This document shows positions 51,570 to 59,842 of a DNA stretch of 64,000 nt, one piece after another (the first letter of the stretch is position 1; each line of letters starts with the position of its first letter). The stretch lies in NCBI GenBank assembly GCA_051278195.1, contig JBNMQM010000015.1:11441-75440 (forward strand), written 5' to 3'. This DNA is from JAHRVQ01 sp051278195. Its GTDB lineage: Bacteria; Pseudomonadota; Gammaproteobacteria; Pseudomonadales; Azotimanducaceae. Made by a program: the position numbers and the translations under genes. The notes beneath the pieces were generated by a model, which made no database searches, had not been told where the DNA came from, and worked only from the letters and a program-made list of their open reading frames with translations.

Positions 51570-51643
51570 AACCTCGCAAGCCTCAATATTTGAACTATCA
51601 TTAATGAATCTTGGACAGCCAAGCCTAGAATTGAGGAAGTCGA

Positions 51644-52180
51644 ATGTCTGCCACCAGTGGATCAGACCTGGATGCAAGTTGGAGTCACATCAAAGAAACA
51701 CTCACAATGCTACAGCTATCGGCGGCACAGATTCGCTCGTCTATGCAAGATGGGGACATCTCTATCAATGAACTGAGTCATTCGCTTGGCACAATATCAA
51801 CGAGCGCCCAGCAGATTCGTGAATTATTAAACGAAAACCCAAGTGATGCAGGCATCTATGCTGAAAACATTCGCACCGAGGTTCAAAGAGGTATTGTCGC
51901 TTGCCAGTTTCATGACCGAGTTACTCAACGCCTCTGTCATGTCACAGACTCGCTTCAGCACCTTGGAGATTTAATTTCTTCTCATGAAGACTCTACCGAT
52001 CCTGACAACTGGCAAAAGCTACAAGAAGAAATCCGCAACAGCTACACCATGGATTCAGAACGAATTATGTTCGAGCACATTATGACGGGTGCCAGCGTTG
52101 AAGAAGCACTGGAAATCTACCAATACCATTTCAACGCCGCCCCTGATGGTAACAGCGGCGACGAGATCGAACTGTTTTAG
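51644..52180 (+). CDS. CheZ-like helical protein with DxxxQ motif
   Basis: A 178-residue cytoplasmic, mostly helical protein, acidic and without membrane segments. Its best clue is ACQFHDRVTQRLCHV, in which D91 and Q95 are spaced exactly as the catalytic D143 and Q147 of CheZ (QDFQDLTGQ), which dephosphorylates CheY. Heptad-like segments (INELSHSLGTISTSAQQIRELL; VTDSLQHLGDLI) fit a four-helix bundle. The stop TAG overlaps the GTG of the EAL-HDOD gene, so the two are translationally coupled. No CheY-like or flagellar gene is in the window; a phosphatase for some other receiver is inference. Confidence 0.65.
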   Translation: MSATSGSDLDASWSHIKETLTMLQLSAAQIRSSMQDGDISINELSHSLGTISTSAQQIRELLNENPSDAGIYAENIRTEVQRGIVACQFHDRVTQRLCHVTDSLQHLGDLISSHEDSTDPDNWQKLQEEIRNSYTMDSERIMFEHIMTGASVEEALEIYQYHFNAAPDGNSGDEIELF

Positions 52181-53391
52181 TGATAAATGAACGCGTCCTC
52201 ATGGCTCGGCAGCCCATCTATGATCGCGAGATCAATATCGTCGCGTACGAACTTCTGTTTCGTCAATACAGTGAGCATGAAGCCGGTGTGATCGATGGTG
52301 ATGCAGCGACGTCTGAGTTGCTAATTGATGCTTTTACTCAATGGGACATCAGAGAAATTGTCGGTGACACCCGGGCATTCGTCAATTTCACCAAGGCTCT
52401 CATTGGCAGGCCACTACCCTTTGACAAGCGCCATCTTGTCATCGAAGTCCTAGAAGACGTTATTATCGACGATAGCCTAGTCCAAGACTTAAAACGCTTA
52501 TCAGAAGATGGCTACACAATTGCTCTCGACGACTTCATCCACACAGAAAAAGCTAACGAAATTCTACCATTTGCCGACATTGTCAAAATTGACATATTGC
52601 AACTCACAAGAAAAGAGATAGAAGAACATGTGATCTTGTTGGCGCCGTTTAACGTTCAACTACTCGCAGAAAAGGTCGAAACTTACGAGGAGTTCGAGTT
52701 CTGCCGTAAGTTGGGATTCGAGTTCTATCAAGGTTACTTTTTGTGTAAACCTGAACTCATAAGCAACAAAAAAATCCCTGCGAGTAAGCTCGCTGTACTG
52801 CAACTGCTGCATAAGTTACAGAATCCTCAGATCAACATGCAAGAGCTAGAACAAATCGTTAGCGGTGATCCGGTACTGAGTTTCAAGATTCTCAAACTAG
52901 TCAACTCGGCAAGCTACAACAAGGTCGCCAAGATTGAGTCTATTCGTCAATCAATCAGCTACTTAGGACTCGATAAGTTGCGCAGCTTGACGGTTCTGCT
53001 CTCTTTGTCCGCTCTTTCGGACAAGCCCAGCGCCCTGCGAGACTATTCATGTATCCGGGCCAGGTTGTGCGAACTGATTGGCCAAAAAATTTCCCCTCAT
53101 GATGCCTCCAGTTACTTCTCTGTTGGTTTGCTTTCGATGTTGGAAGCGTACTTCGACAAAACCATGCAGGAACTGGTCAAAACACTCGCCTTACATGAGG
53201 ACATTGAAGCCGCACTGGTTAGCAGAGAAGGCAGCTATGGTTCAGTGCTGAATGTCGTGGCACGGCTGCAAGAAGCTGACTTTGCAAAGATCGACTGGGC
53301 ATTTTTAGCACAGCACGAGATTACACCGGATTGTCTCAACACGATGAACCAAGAAAGTATTCAATGGTATCAGGAGCTATCGGCGTTCTAG
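52180..53391 (+). CDS. EAL-HDOD (YuxH-type) signalling protein
   Basis: A 403-residue cytoplasmic protein joining an EAL-like domain (about 5-205) and an HDOD domain (about 205-400). The EAL motif is YELLFRQ rather than E-A/V-L. DDF and VKID segments are present, but the general set of metal ligands is degenerate as in the YuxH family, so c-di-GMP hydrolysis is doubtful. The HDOD part begins at about LAVLQLLHKLQNPQIN and includes PVLSFKILKLVNSASYN. The start is GTG at 52180 overlapping the preceding TAG; an ATG at 52201 (MARQPIYD) is the alternative. Such proteins act as scaffolds in motility and surface signalling. Confidence 0.88.
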   Translation: MINERVLMARQPIYDREINIVAYELLFRQYSEHEAGVIDGDAATSELLIDAFTQWDIREIVGDTRAFVNFTKALIGRPLPFDKRHLVIEVLEDVIIDDSLVQDLKRLSEDGYTIALDDFIHTEKANEILPFADIVKIDILQLTRKEIEEHVILLAPFNVQLLAEKVETYEEFEFCRKLGFEFYQGYFLCKPELISNKKIPASKLAVLQLLHKLQNPQINMQELEQIVSGDPVLSFKILKLVNSASYNKVAKIESIRQSISYLGLDKLRSLTVLLSLSALSDKPSALRDYSCIRARLCELIGQKISPHDASSYFSVGLLSMLEAYFDKTMQELVKTLALHEDIEAALVSREGSYGSVLNVVARLQEADFAKIDWAFLAQHEITPDCLNTMNQESIQWYQELSAF

Positions 53392-53444
53392 TTTCTTAGC
53401 CAGGTTTTTGTATACTCTGCACCTTCTATGTTTCTGGCTTCACT

Positions 53445-54230
53445 ATGTCGTTGTTTGATATCGGCGCAAACCTCACCCACGAAAGCTTCAAAACCGATTT
53501 ATCGGAAGTGCTGGAAGCTGCTGCGCATCAAGGTGTACATCAGCTAATGGTCACGGGTGCCAGCGTCAACGGTAGTGAACAAGCACTCGCTCTAGCGAAA
53601 CGATACCCCGACAAGCTCTTCGCAACCGCCGGTATACACCCCCACCACGCGGAAGAGGCGACAAGCGACGGCATGAGGCGAATCGAGCAATTGCTCAGTG
53701 CGCCAGAGGTTAAAGCAGTCGGCGAGACCGGCCTCGACTTTTTTCGCGACTTCTCCGATCGAGATGACCAAGCACATTCCTTCATCAGCCACATTGAACT
53801 GGCAAAGAAGCTCGAATTACCTATGTTCCTTCATGAGCGAGACGCCCACCCAACTTTTCATGACCTGCTAGCGCCGCATCGAGCGCAACTAGATGCAATT
53901 GTTGTGCATTGTTTTACAGGTAATGAAGCTGCGCTGGATGCCTACCTTGACCTGGATTGCTATATCGGGATTACCGGTTGGATTTGTGACGAACGCCGCG
54001 GCCAGCACTTAAAGGAACTCGTCAGCCGGATACCGCTTGACCGAATCATGATTGAAACTGACTCTCCATATCTGATGCCAAGAACCCTTAAACCAAAGCC
54101 TAAATCCAGACGAAATGAACCCAAACACCTGGCACACATTTGTGATTTCATCGCGAATATTCTTGGCCTCGACGCCACTGCACTGGCCGCCATCACCACT
54201 GAAAACGCCAAGACATTTTTCAAACTATGA
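53445..54230 (+). CDS. tatD: TatD family metal-dependent DNase
   Basis: A 261-residue TIM-barrel hydrolase. It opens with LFDIGANLTHESF and has VGETGLDFFRDF, the HCFTG motif near residue 152, and METDSPYL-type metal site (IETDSPYLMP). The FDIGANL start resembles TatD itself rather than YcfH or YjjV. The family removes 3' nucleotides in DNA repair. It overlaps the glutaredoxin-like gene by four bases. Confidence 0.92.
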   Translation: MSLFDIGANLTHESFKTDLSEVLEAAAHQGVHQLMVTGASVNGSEQALALAKRYPDKLFATAGIHPHHAEEATSDGMRRIEQLLSAPEVKAVGETGLDFFRDFSDRDDQAHSFISHIELAKKLELPMFLHERDAHPTFHDLLAPHRAQLDAIVVHCFTGNEAALDAYLDLDCYIGITGWICDERRGQHLKELVSRIPLDRIMIETDSPYLMPRTLKPKPKSRRNEPKHLAHICDFIANILGLDATALAAITTENAKTFFKL

Positions 54231-54475
54231 AACTGATTCTTTATACAACTCTGGGTTGCCATTTATGTGAGCAGGCCGCTGCGATCATTGCCAGGGTCCA
54301 GGCACAACAATTGCTGGAGCTAGAAGTCGAGGCCATCGACATTGCTGATCATGACGAGCTTGTAGAGCAATTTGGCATTCGCATCCCCGTTGTCCTGTTA
54401 AAGCATAAGAACAAAGACCTTGGCTGGCCATTTGATGAGTCAGAGCTCAAAAACTATCTGAGTGATGCTGGCTAA
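54227..54475 (+). CDS. Glutaredoxin-like protein (DUF836 family)
   Basis: An 82-residue thioredoxin-fold protein of the DUF836 glutaredoxin-like family. LILYTTLGCHLCEQAAAII shows the CxxC active site (C11-H-L-C14), followed by a beta strand with the cis-proline region GIRIPVVLL. Role in thiol redox is inferred from the motif. It is in an operon, overlapping tatD by four bases and the ABC-F gene by one (TAATG). Confidence 0.9.
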   Translation: MKLILYTTLGCHLCEQAAAIIARVQAQQLLELEVEAIDIADHDELVEQFGIRIPVVLLKHKNKDLGWPFDESELKNYLSDAG

Positions 54476-56199
54476 TGCCATTATTACAATGCCACAGCAT
54501 CGGTCATAGCGTCGGCAATCGGACGCTATTTAGGGGCCTCTCTTTTTCGATCAATGAAGGTAGTAAAGTCGGTCTGGTCGGACACAACGGCGCAGGCAAA
54601 TCCACGTTACTTTCAATCATGTCCGGAGCGCTCGAGTCAGACGAAGGTGACATTAGCAGCAGCCATCAGTTGCAACTCGAAACAGTTGAACAATTCCTTC
54701 CCGCAGAACTTCAGCAACAACAATTGCTGGCTTGTTTGCTCGACAAAATCCCAGCAGACGATCGAGATTTTTCTCTATATAAGGCGGAAAAACTGCTCGA
54801 TATCATGGGCTTCTCTGTCATCGAACGAGCCTATTTGGTGGGAGACCTTAGTGGTGGCCAACAAAATCGCTTAATGTTTGCCCGAGCGGTGATAAACGAA
54901 CCTAATCTTATTTTGTTTGATGAACCCACCAATCACCTGGATATGAAAACCTTAGTTTTCTTTGAGCAGTATTTACAAGCTATGTCTGCCAGCTTCGTCA
55001 TCATCTCTCATGACCGGACTTTTTTAGATGCCGTCACGGACCGAACTGTGTTTCTGAGGGATGAGCGCTTATACGAGTTTTCTCTACCCTACAGTAAAGC
55101 CAAAGAAGCCCTTCAGAGTCATGACGAAGCAGCTGCGGAACGATTAAGGCAAGAAGAGAAAACCATAAAACAGCTCAGCGAAAGCGCCAAACGACTGGCC
55201 ACATGGGGCAAGGTTTACGATAACGAGAAGCTCGCCGCCAAAGCCAAAACTATGGAAAAACGGATCGAGAAACTTGAAGAAAGCAAAACGTTTGTCAGTC
55301 GCGGTCCAGGTCTTAGTCTCACTCTAGATATGCAAGGCAGTAGAGCAAATCGGGCCTTACAAGTTGAACAACACAACGTGCTATCTCCCAACAATAAGAT
55401 CCTGTTTCATATTGAAGACTTTTATATGCGACCAGGAGATCGAGTAGCGCTGCTAGGTCACAATGGTGCAGGTAAAACGAGCTTCATACATCAACTAACT
55501 CATAGCTTCGCAGCTGGTGAGAGCGAGACGATTCGGTTTAATCCGCAATGCGAGTTAGGTTACTACGATCAGGAAATTGAGCGCCTAAACTCAGCCCACA
55601 GCATGTTAGAAAGCTTACGTGCTAACTGCACAAAAGGGACTGAAACTGACTTTAAAGCAGGATTAATCCACGCTGGATTTCCATACGCGGACATGGATAA
55701 AAAGGTCGGCGTGTTAAGCGGTGGTGAAATGGCTCGACTGATGTTCTTGATCATTCGGTTGAATCGACCCAATTATCTAATCTTGGACGAGCCCACCAAT
55801 CACATTGATATTCAGGGTAAAGAAGAGCTGGAGGCACAAATCATTGAGAGCAATGCCACAGTGCTCATCACATCGCACGACAGAAGCTTCGTTGACAACA
55901 TCGCCGAGCGTTATGTGGTCATACGAAACGGCAAGCTTGTCGAGATCAACGACCCAACCACGTTTTATTTAGAGACCCTGCCGACGAGCCCGTCTAGTGA
56001 TCCGAGCCCCAACGCGCCACGCCTCGAGGGTCCGACTGCCGATCACTCAGATTCATCTGAAGAGGTCATTCTGGCCAGGTTGATTGCGTTGGAAGACAAA
56101 CTAACAGCAGACCTTGAGCGCAAGCCGAAGTTCCAGAAACTGCGCTTGCATGCAGCCTGGAAGCTTGAAATCGACGATCTGCAAAAACAACTGGACTGA
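54475..56199 (+). CDS. ABC-F family ribosome-associated ATPase
   Basis: A 574-residue protein with two ABC domains and no membrane segments. First: Walker A GHNGAGKST near residue 37, signature LSGGQQNRLMF and Walker B LILFDEPTNHLD. Second: GHNGAGKTS near 325, LSGGEMARL and LILDEPTNHID. The linker region (QEEKTIKQLSESAKRLATW, residues about 220-285) is helical, and a C-terminal coiled coil ends the protein. These are hallmarks of ABC-F translation factors such as Uup and EttA; the exact subgroup cannot be fixed by eye. Confidence 0.92.
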   Translation: MPLLQCHSIGHSVGNRTLFRGLSFSINEGSKVGLVGHNGAGKSTLLSIMSGALESDEGDISSSHQLQLETVEQFLPAELQQQQLLACLLDKIPADDRDFSLYKAEKLLDIMGFSVIERAYLVGDLSGGQQNRLMFARAVINEPNLILFDEPTNHLDMKTLVFFEQYLQAMSASFVIISHDRTFLDAVTDRTVFLRDERLYEFSLPYSKAKEALQSHDEAAAERLRQEEKTIKQLSESAKRLATWGKVYDNEKLAAKAKTMEKRIEKLEESKTFVSRGPGLSLTLDMQGSRANRALQVEQHNVLSPNNKILFHIEDFYMRPGDRVALLGHNGAGKTSFIHQLTHSFAAGESETIRFNPQCELGYYDQEIERLNSAHSMLESLRANCTKGTETDFKAGLIHAGFPYADMDKKVGVLSGGEMARLMFLIIRLNRPNYLILDEPTNHIDIQGKEELEAQIIESNATVLITSHDRSFVDNIAERYVVIRNGKLVEINDPTTFYLETLPTSPSSDPSPNAPRLEGPTADHSDSSEEVILARLIALEDKLTADLERKPKFQKLRLHAAWKLEIDDLQKQLD

Positions 56200-56223
56200 A
56201 GTTCGCCAATCTAAGCAGTGCTG

Positions 56224-56640
56224 CTAGACAGGGCTTTCGCTTTCCAATGCGTGCAAGATCGAACAACTCTCAGCCGATACGTCGCCACCACAGCAAGCAT
56301 CCGTAATCTGTCGCAATGCAGCCTGCATACGGTGCAGTTCATCTAGTTTACTCTGAATAACCTCGAGCTTGTGTTCAGCAACGGCTTTGACTTCTCCGCA
56401 GGTGGTGTCGGACTTGTCTATTTTCAGACTGAGTAGCTCCGCAATTTCTTTCAAAGAAAAACCCATACGTTTAGCTCTTAAAATGAAGCTGACCTGATCA
56501 ACTGCCGGTTGACCGTATAGACGGTACCCCGAAGGACTTCGCCTAGGGACAGGCAGCAAGCCTTTGGATTCATAAAAGCGCAGCGTTTCGTTGTTGGTTT
56601 GGGTCAATTCGGCCAACTCACCAATTCGGAGTGTACTCAT
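56224..56640 (-). CDS. ZntR/CadR-like MerR metal regulator
   Basis: A 138-residue MerR-family regulator. The DNA-binding helix-turn-helix is at 4-36 (RIGELAELTQTNNETLRFYE), followed by the coiled dimerisation helix. The metal-binding cysteines C81, C116, C117 and C126 fall with a constant two-residue offset on those of the zinc sensor ZntR (C79, C114, C115, C124), so Zn or Cd is the likely inducer. No transporter or efflux gene is adjacent. The gene is followed, convergently, by the ABC-F gene. It is transcribed from the MerR-type promoter at 56674-56705, probably under its own control. Confidence 0.9.
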   Translation of the reverse strand: MSTLRIGELAELTQTNNETLRFYESKGLLPVPRRSPSGYRLYGQPAVDQVSFILRAKRMGFSLKEIAELLSLKIDKSDTTCGEVKAVAEHKLEVIQSKLDELHRMQAALRQITDACCGGDVSAESCSILHALESESPV

Positions 56641-56673
56641 GGGTTCGACATCCAGTGTTTAAACTCAGTCAGC

Positions 56674-56705
56674 ATAATAAAGCCTATAGTCTACTACAAG
56701 GTCAA
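56674..56705 (-). promoter_or_regulatory. MerR-type promoter/operator of the ZntR-like gene
   Basis: On the minus strand TTGACC (56705-56700) and TATTAT (56679-56674) are separated by 20 bases, longer than usual as in MerR-controlled promoters. The spacer contains an imperfect dyad, CCTTGTAGT and ACTATAGGC, with two central bases, similar to ZntR/CadR operators. It points at the regulator gene itself. Confidence 0.6.
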
Positions 56706-56829
56706 GCTTCTCTTACGTCAGCTCTTGAGTCTGTTACGCAATCTCCACTAAATCTCAACTCGAAGCGCTTTCATGGAAGGGCCGGTGTGCCTATCATCAT
56801 GGCTTCAGTGGGACAGAAGCGAGTAAATC

Positions 56830-57768
56830 ATTAACAACCAATTAAAGATCGCGGTAATCAGCGGTGGCCAGTCTGCTGAGGCGAGTGTATCCCGAGTTTC
56901 AGCCGCTGGTGTCACTGAAGCGCTGTTAGCTAACTACCCCTATACCCAAAATTTCGAACTGGATAGCGCACTCACCGGCTCGCTTAGCGCATTTAACCCG
57001 GACGTTGTGTTTCCAGTATTACATGGGCCACCCGGTGAAGATGGAACTCTGCAGGGGTATCTCGAAATCCTCGGCTTTAAGTACGTCGGCAGTGACGTTC
57101 ATTCCAGTTCGGTCGCCATGAATAAGATTATTGCGAAGCAAGTCTTTGCCGCGGATGATCTGCCATTGGCAAAGCAGGTGGTTGTAGCGCGGCATCAGTC
57201 ACTGGCAAGTTGCATCGAAGCAATCCGTCCTCTTGGTGCTTCTGTGGTGGTCAAACCTGCAACTCAAGGTAGCGCGCTCGGCGTCACAAGGGTAGAAAAT
57301 GAGAACGAACTCGCCAGCGCACTAAAACTCGCGTTTGAATACGACCCCACACTTCTCATCGAAGAGCGAATATTCGGCAAGGAAATCACCGTCGGTGTGA
57401 TAGAGACAACCGAAGGCATCAAGCCTTTACCAGTCATTGAGATCGTCACCGGAAAAGATAGCTGGTATGACTTTGAGCATCGCTATACTGCGGGCCTAAG
57501 TGACCATATTGTGCCAGCGGTCCTCAGTGAAAAACAGACCTTACGCTTACAGGACATTGCCCTTCGCGCCCACGTTGCACTCGGATGCCGAGACCTGTCG
57601 CGAGCAGATTTCATCGTACCAGACGACCACACTGAGGTGTTACTAGAGGTCAACACGCTACCGGGAATGACACCGACCAGCCTCTTTCCAGATGCCGCCA
57701 ATGTCATGGGCTACCCCTTCGAATCACTCGTCAGTATGCTAGTAGAACAAGCAGCAAATCGCGATTAG
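56830..57768 (+). CDS. ddl: D-alanine-D-alanine ligase, apparent ATT start
   Basis: Joins two D-Ala for the peptidoglycan pentapeptide stem. The conserved frame starts with KIAVISGGQSAEASVSRVSA (the Ddl phosphate-loop with the catalytic Glu in SAE), and continues with HGPPGEDGTLQG, LLIEERIFGKEITVGV, SWYDFEHRYTAG and the C-terminal EVNTLPGMTPTSLFP. In this frame a TAA lies at 56824-56826; the only codons left before homology are ATC, ATT, AAC, AAC, CAA, TTA, so no ATG, GTG or TTG is available. Starting at the ATT at 56830 gives 312 residues, close to E. coli DdlB (306). A GAG lies seven to nine bases upstream. A first GTG at 57007 would delete 59 essential residues. It is far from a dcw cluster. 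Confidence 0.88.
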   Translation: MNNQLKIAVISGGQSAEASVSRVSAAGVTEALLANYPYTQNFELDSALTGSLSAFNPDVVFPVLHGPPGEDGTLQGYLEILGFKYVGSDVHSSSVAMNKIIAKQVFAADDLPLAKQVVVARHQSLASCIEAIRPLGASVVVKPATQGSALGVTRVENENELASALKLAFEYDPTLLIEERIFGKEITVGVIETTEGIKPLPVIEIVTGKDSWYDFEHRYTAGLSDHIVPAVLSEKQTLRLQDIALRAHVALGCRDLSRADFIVPDDHTEVLLEVNTLPGMTPTSLFPDAANVMGYPFESLVSMLVEQAANRD

Positions 57769-57792
57769 GCGACTCGCTCGGTTTTATTGAAA

Positions 57793-57812
57793 CCCTCATT
57801 CTGACCTGAGGG
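57793..57812. terminator. Hairpin between ddl and amtB
   Basis: CCCTCA-eight bases-TGAGGG forms a 6-bp stem between the convergent ddl and amtB genes. There is no clear T-run on either side, so a terminator role is only possible. Confidence 0.35.
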
Positions 57813-57843
57813 CTCTTAGCCCAAGGGTTAGTTACCCGCTCAC

Positions 57844-59136
57844 TCAATAGTCGTAGCCGCGTTCATTGTGCTGATTAATATCAAGGCCTTCTGTTTCTTC
57901 GTCATCGCTCACCCGGAGGCCAACCACGACATCAACAACCTTCAAAATCACAAATGTCACCAACGCGGTATAGACGCCAACCGCAACCACGCCAACGATT
58001 TGCACGACTAACTGCGAACCCATGGTCATGCCCTCATTGTAGCCTTGTCCACTAAACACGCCGAGACTGGCACTGGCGAAAACCGCCGCTAATATCGTGC
58101 CCAGCGCACCACCCACACCATGGACAGGAAACACATCAAGGGAGTCATCGATTTGCAGGCGCAGCTTGATAAAATTAGTCATATTGAAGCAGACAAAGCC
58201 AGCAGCGATACCGATGATGAGCCCGCCACCTGGACCCACAAAGCCAGAGGCTGGCGTGATGGTACCGAGGCCCGCCACCATACCGGTGACAGCTCCAAGC
58301 GCACTGGGTTTGCCGTACTTAACCCACTCGCAGATCATCCAAGTAAAAGCACCTGCCGATGCAGAGAGATGAGTCACCAGAATAGCCATGCCGGCATCAC
58401 CATTGGCGGCAAGTGCACTACCGCCATTAAATCCAAACCAGCCAACCCATAGCATCGCTGCCCCGGTTACCGTCATGGTCAAATTATGTGGGGGCAGTGG
58501 TGAAAGTGGAAAACCCTTGCGATTCCCCATGACTAACGCGCAAACAATTGCTGCAACACCTGCTGTCACATGCACAACAGTACCGCCCGCAAAATCCAGC
58601 AAACCCATTTTTCCTAACCAGCCGCCGCCCCAGACCCAATGCGTGACCGGTCCGTAGACCAAAACCAACCACACCGCTGAAAAGATCAACATGGCAGAAA
58701 ATCTCATGCGTTCGGCAAAAGCACCTACGACCAAGGCCGGTGTGATAATCGCGAAAGTGAGCTGGAACATGACGAAAACACTTTCTGGAACGGTGCCTGA
58801 CATGGAACCTTCCTGAACGTTACCCAGAAACAGATTGTCCATTCCGCCTATCCAGTCATTCCCTTCTGAAAATGCCATGGAATAGACCCCGATCAACCAC
58901 AGAATCGACACAACGCACGTAATCGAGAAGCACTGCATTAGCACACTAAGAACATTTTTAGTGCGAACCAGCCCAGCGTAAAACAAGGCGAGACCCGGAA
59001 TGGTCATAAAAAGCACTAACGCTGTGGATGTCATCAGCCAAGCTGTATCACCGGAGTTTAATGTGTCGGCCGAAGCGTATTCTCCACACAGCAAAAGCAA
59101 TAACGGCATTAGCCGCACCAAAACACGGTGTCCCAT
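57844..59136 (-). CDS. amtB: Ammonium transporter AmtB
   Basis: A 430-residue membrane protein from the ATG at 59136, which begins a signal-sequence-like segment (VLVRLMPLLLLLCGEYASA), followed by 11 helices. The Amt signatures are present: TSTALVLFMTIPGLALFYAGLVRTKNVLS-type first half, PVTHWVWGGGWLGKMGLLDFAGGTVVH (twin-histidine site), GWFGFNGGS and DVFPVHGVGG. The C-terminal tail ends in NQHNERGYDY, as in GlnK-regulated transporters, but no glnK/glnB stands beside it. The upstream gap has a weak NtrC-like dyad near 59249-59265 (not claimed). Confidence 0.95.
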   Translation of the reverse strand: MGHRVLVRLMPLLLLLCGEYASADTLNSGDTAWLMTSTALVLFMTIPGLALFYAGLVRTKNVLSVLMQCFSITCVVSILWLIGVYSMAFSEGNDWIGGMDNLFLGNVQEGSMSGTVPESVFVMFQLTFAIITPALVVGAFAERMRFSAMLIFSAVWLVLVYGPVTHWVWGGGWLGKMGLLDFAGGTVVHVTAGVAAIVCALVMGNRKGFPLSPLPPHNLTMTVTGAAMLWVGWFGFNGGSALAANGDAGMAILVTHLSASAGAFTWMICEWVKYGKPSALGAVTGMVAGLGTITPASGFVGPGGGLIIGIAAGFVCFNMTNFIKLRLQIDDSLDVFPVHGVGGALGTILAAVFASASLGVFSGQGYNEGMTMGSQLVVQIVGVVAVGVYTALVTFVILKVVDVVVGLRVSDDEETEGLDINQHNERGYDY

Positions 59137-59431
59137 GCAAATTCCCCCAATTTGAATTAATTGCCGGTCGATCGCCGACATTTCATTTGTAAACAGTCAC
59201 TCTACGAAGTGTAACGATTCCCTTCGCCCGTCACAATCAAGCACAACGCACCATGATGGGGCGGATCTTGTTCTATATTCCATGGTTGACTATACGCCGG
59301 CAAAGTTAGACAAAACTATTACTAGCCAGCGACGCATAGCTGCGTTAAAAGAGAGGTTCGGCTAGCGGAAATCTGGTCGGCGCTTCAAGTCGCACTAGTA
59401 GCAAGCTCTGTGTGTAGGCTAGGAAAGTAAG

Positions 59432-59509
59432 CTCAGTGCTTAGACTCAGTGCTTAGACTCAGTGTTTAAACTCAGTGTTTAGACTCAATGTTTAGACTCA
59501 ATGTGCGAC
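59432..59509. repeat. Six tandem copies of a 13-bp unit upstream of rmf
   Basis: CTCAGTGCTTAGA occurs twice exactly, then as CTCAGTGTTTAAA, CTCAGTGTTTAGA and CTCAATGTTTAGA, with a sixth diverged copy. It lies in the 416-base gap between amtB (starting at 59136) and rmf; the rest of the gap shows no gene. Copies have drifted at the same few positions, suggesting successive slippage events. It could lie in the rmf leader transcript; no role is proven. Confidence 0.9.
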
Positions 59510-59552
59510 CTCAATCGATCTAATCGTAAGAGCAGTAGGAGTTTTGCAACAG

Positions 59553-59777
59553 ATGAGAAGACAGAAAAAAGATAAGAGCGAACGGGCATATACTCGCGGA
59601 TATCAAATTGGTGTTCACGGAAAGTCTAAAGAACTTTGCCCCTTCCGCGATCTCGACAGCCGACAAGCATGGTTAAGTGGTTGGCGCACCGGCCGCGGTG
59701 ACAACTGGGATGGATATATCGGCACGGCAGGCGTGGCATTCAGTCCGCAACCCCAGGCTTTTAGACGAATCCCCTAA
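59553..59777 (+). CDS. rmf: Ribosome modulation factor Rmf
   Basis: A 74-residue basic protein that pairs 70S ribosomes into inactive 100S dimers in stationary phase. MRRQKKDKSERAYTRGYQIGVHGKSKELCPF and RQAWLSGWRTGRGDNWDGY match the Rmf consensus. The C-terminus is about 20 residues longer than the 55-residue E. coli form. The ATG at 59553 is 11 bases after AGGAG; a TTG at 59544 is only two bases from it and unlikely. It is followed by a strong terminator and then by convergent pyrD, as in Pseudomonas. Confidence 0.93.
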   Translation: MRRQKKDKSERAYTRGYQIGVHGKSKELCPFRDLDSRQAWLSGWRTGRGDNWDGYIGTAGVAFSPQPQAFRRIP

Positions 59778-59792
59778 CAGAAAGCCTTTAAC

Positions 59793-59820
59793 AAAAAGCC
59801 CCGTGAACCGGGGCTTTTTT
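59793..59820 (+). terminator. Intrinsic terminator of rmf
   Basis: GCCCCG-TGAAC-CGGGGC at 59798-59814 with a run of six T after it and A-rich sequence before it, 20 bases after the rmf stop codon. The A-run may let it also end pyrD transcription on the minus strand. Confidence 0.9.
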
Positions 59821-59842
59821 ATGGACGGCTAGTTGCGGGCGG

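Noticed and set aside
56631..56834. A 67-codon plus-strand frame between the MerR gene and ddl
   Set aside because: It overlaps the MerR start and operator, has no family resemblance, and ends before ddl in a different frame; it is likely not translated.
59249..59265. NtrC site for amtB
   Set aside because: CGCACC-N5-GGGGCG has only partial match to TGCACC-N5-GGTGCA, and no sigma-54 promoter was found near it.
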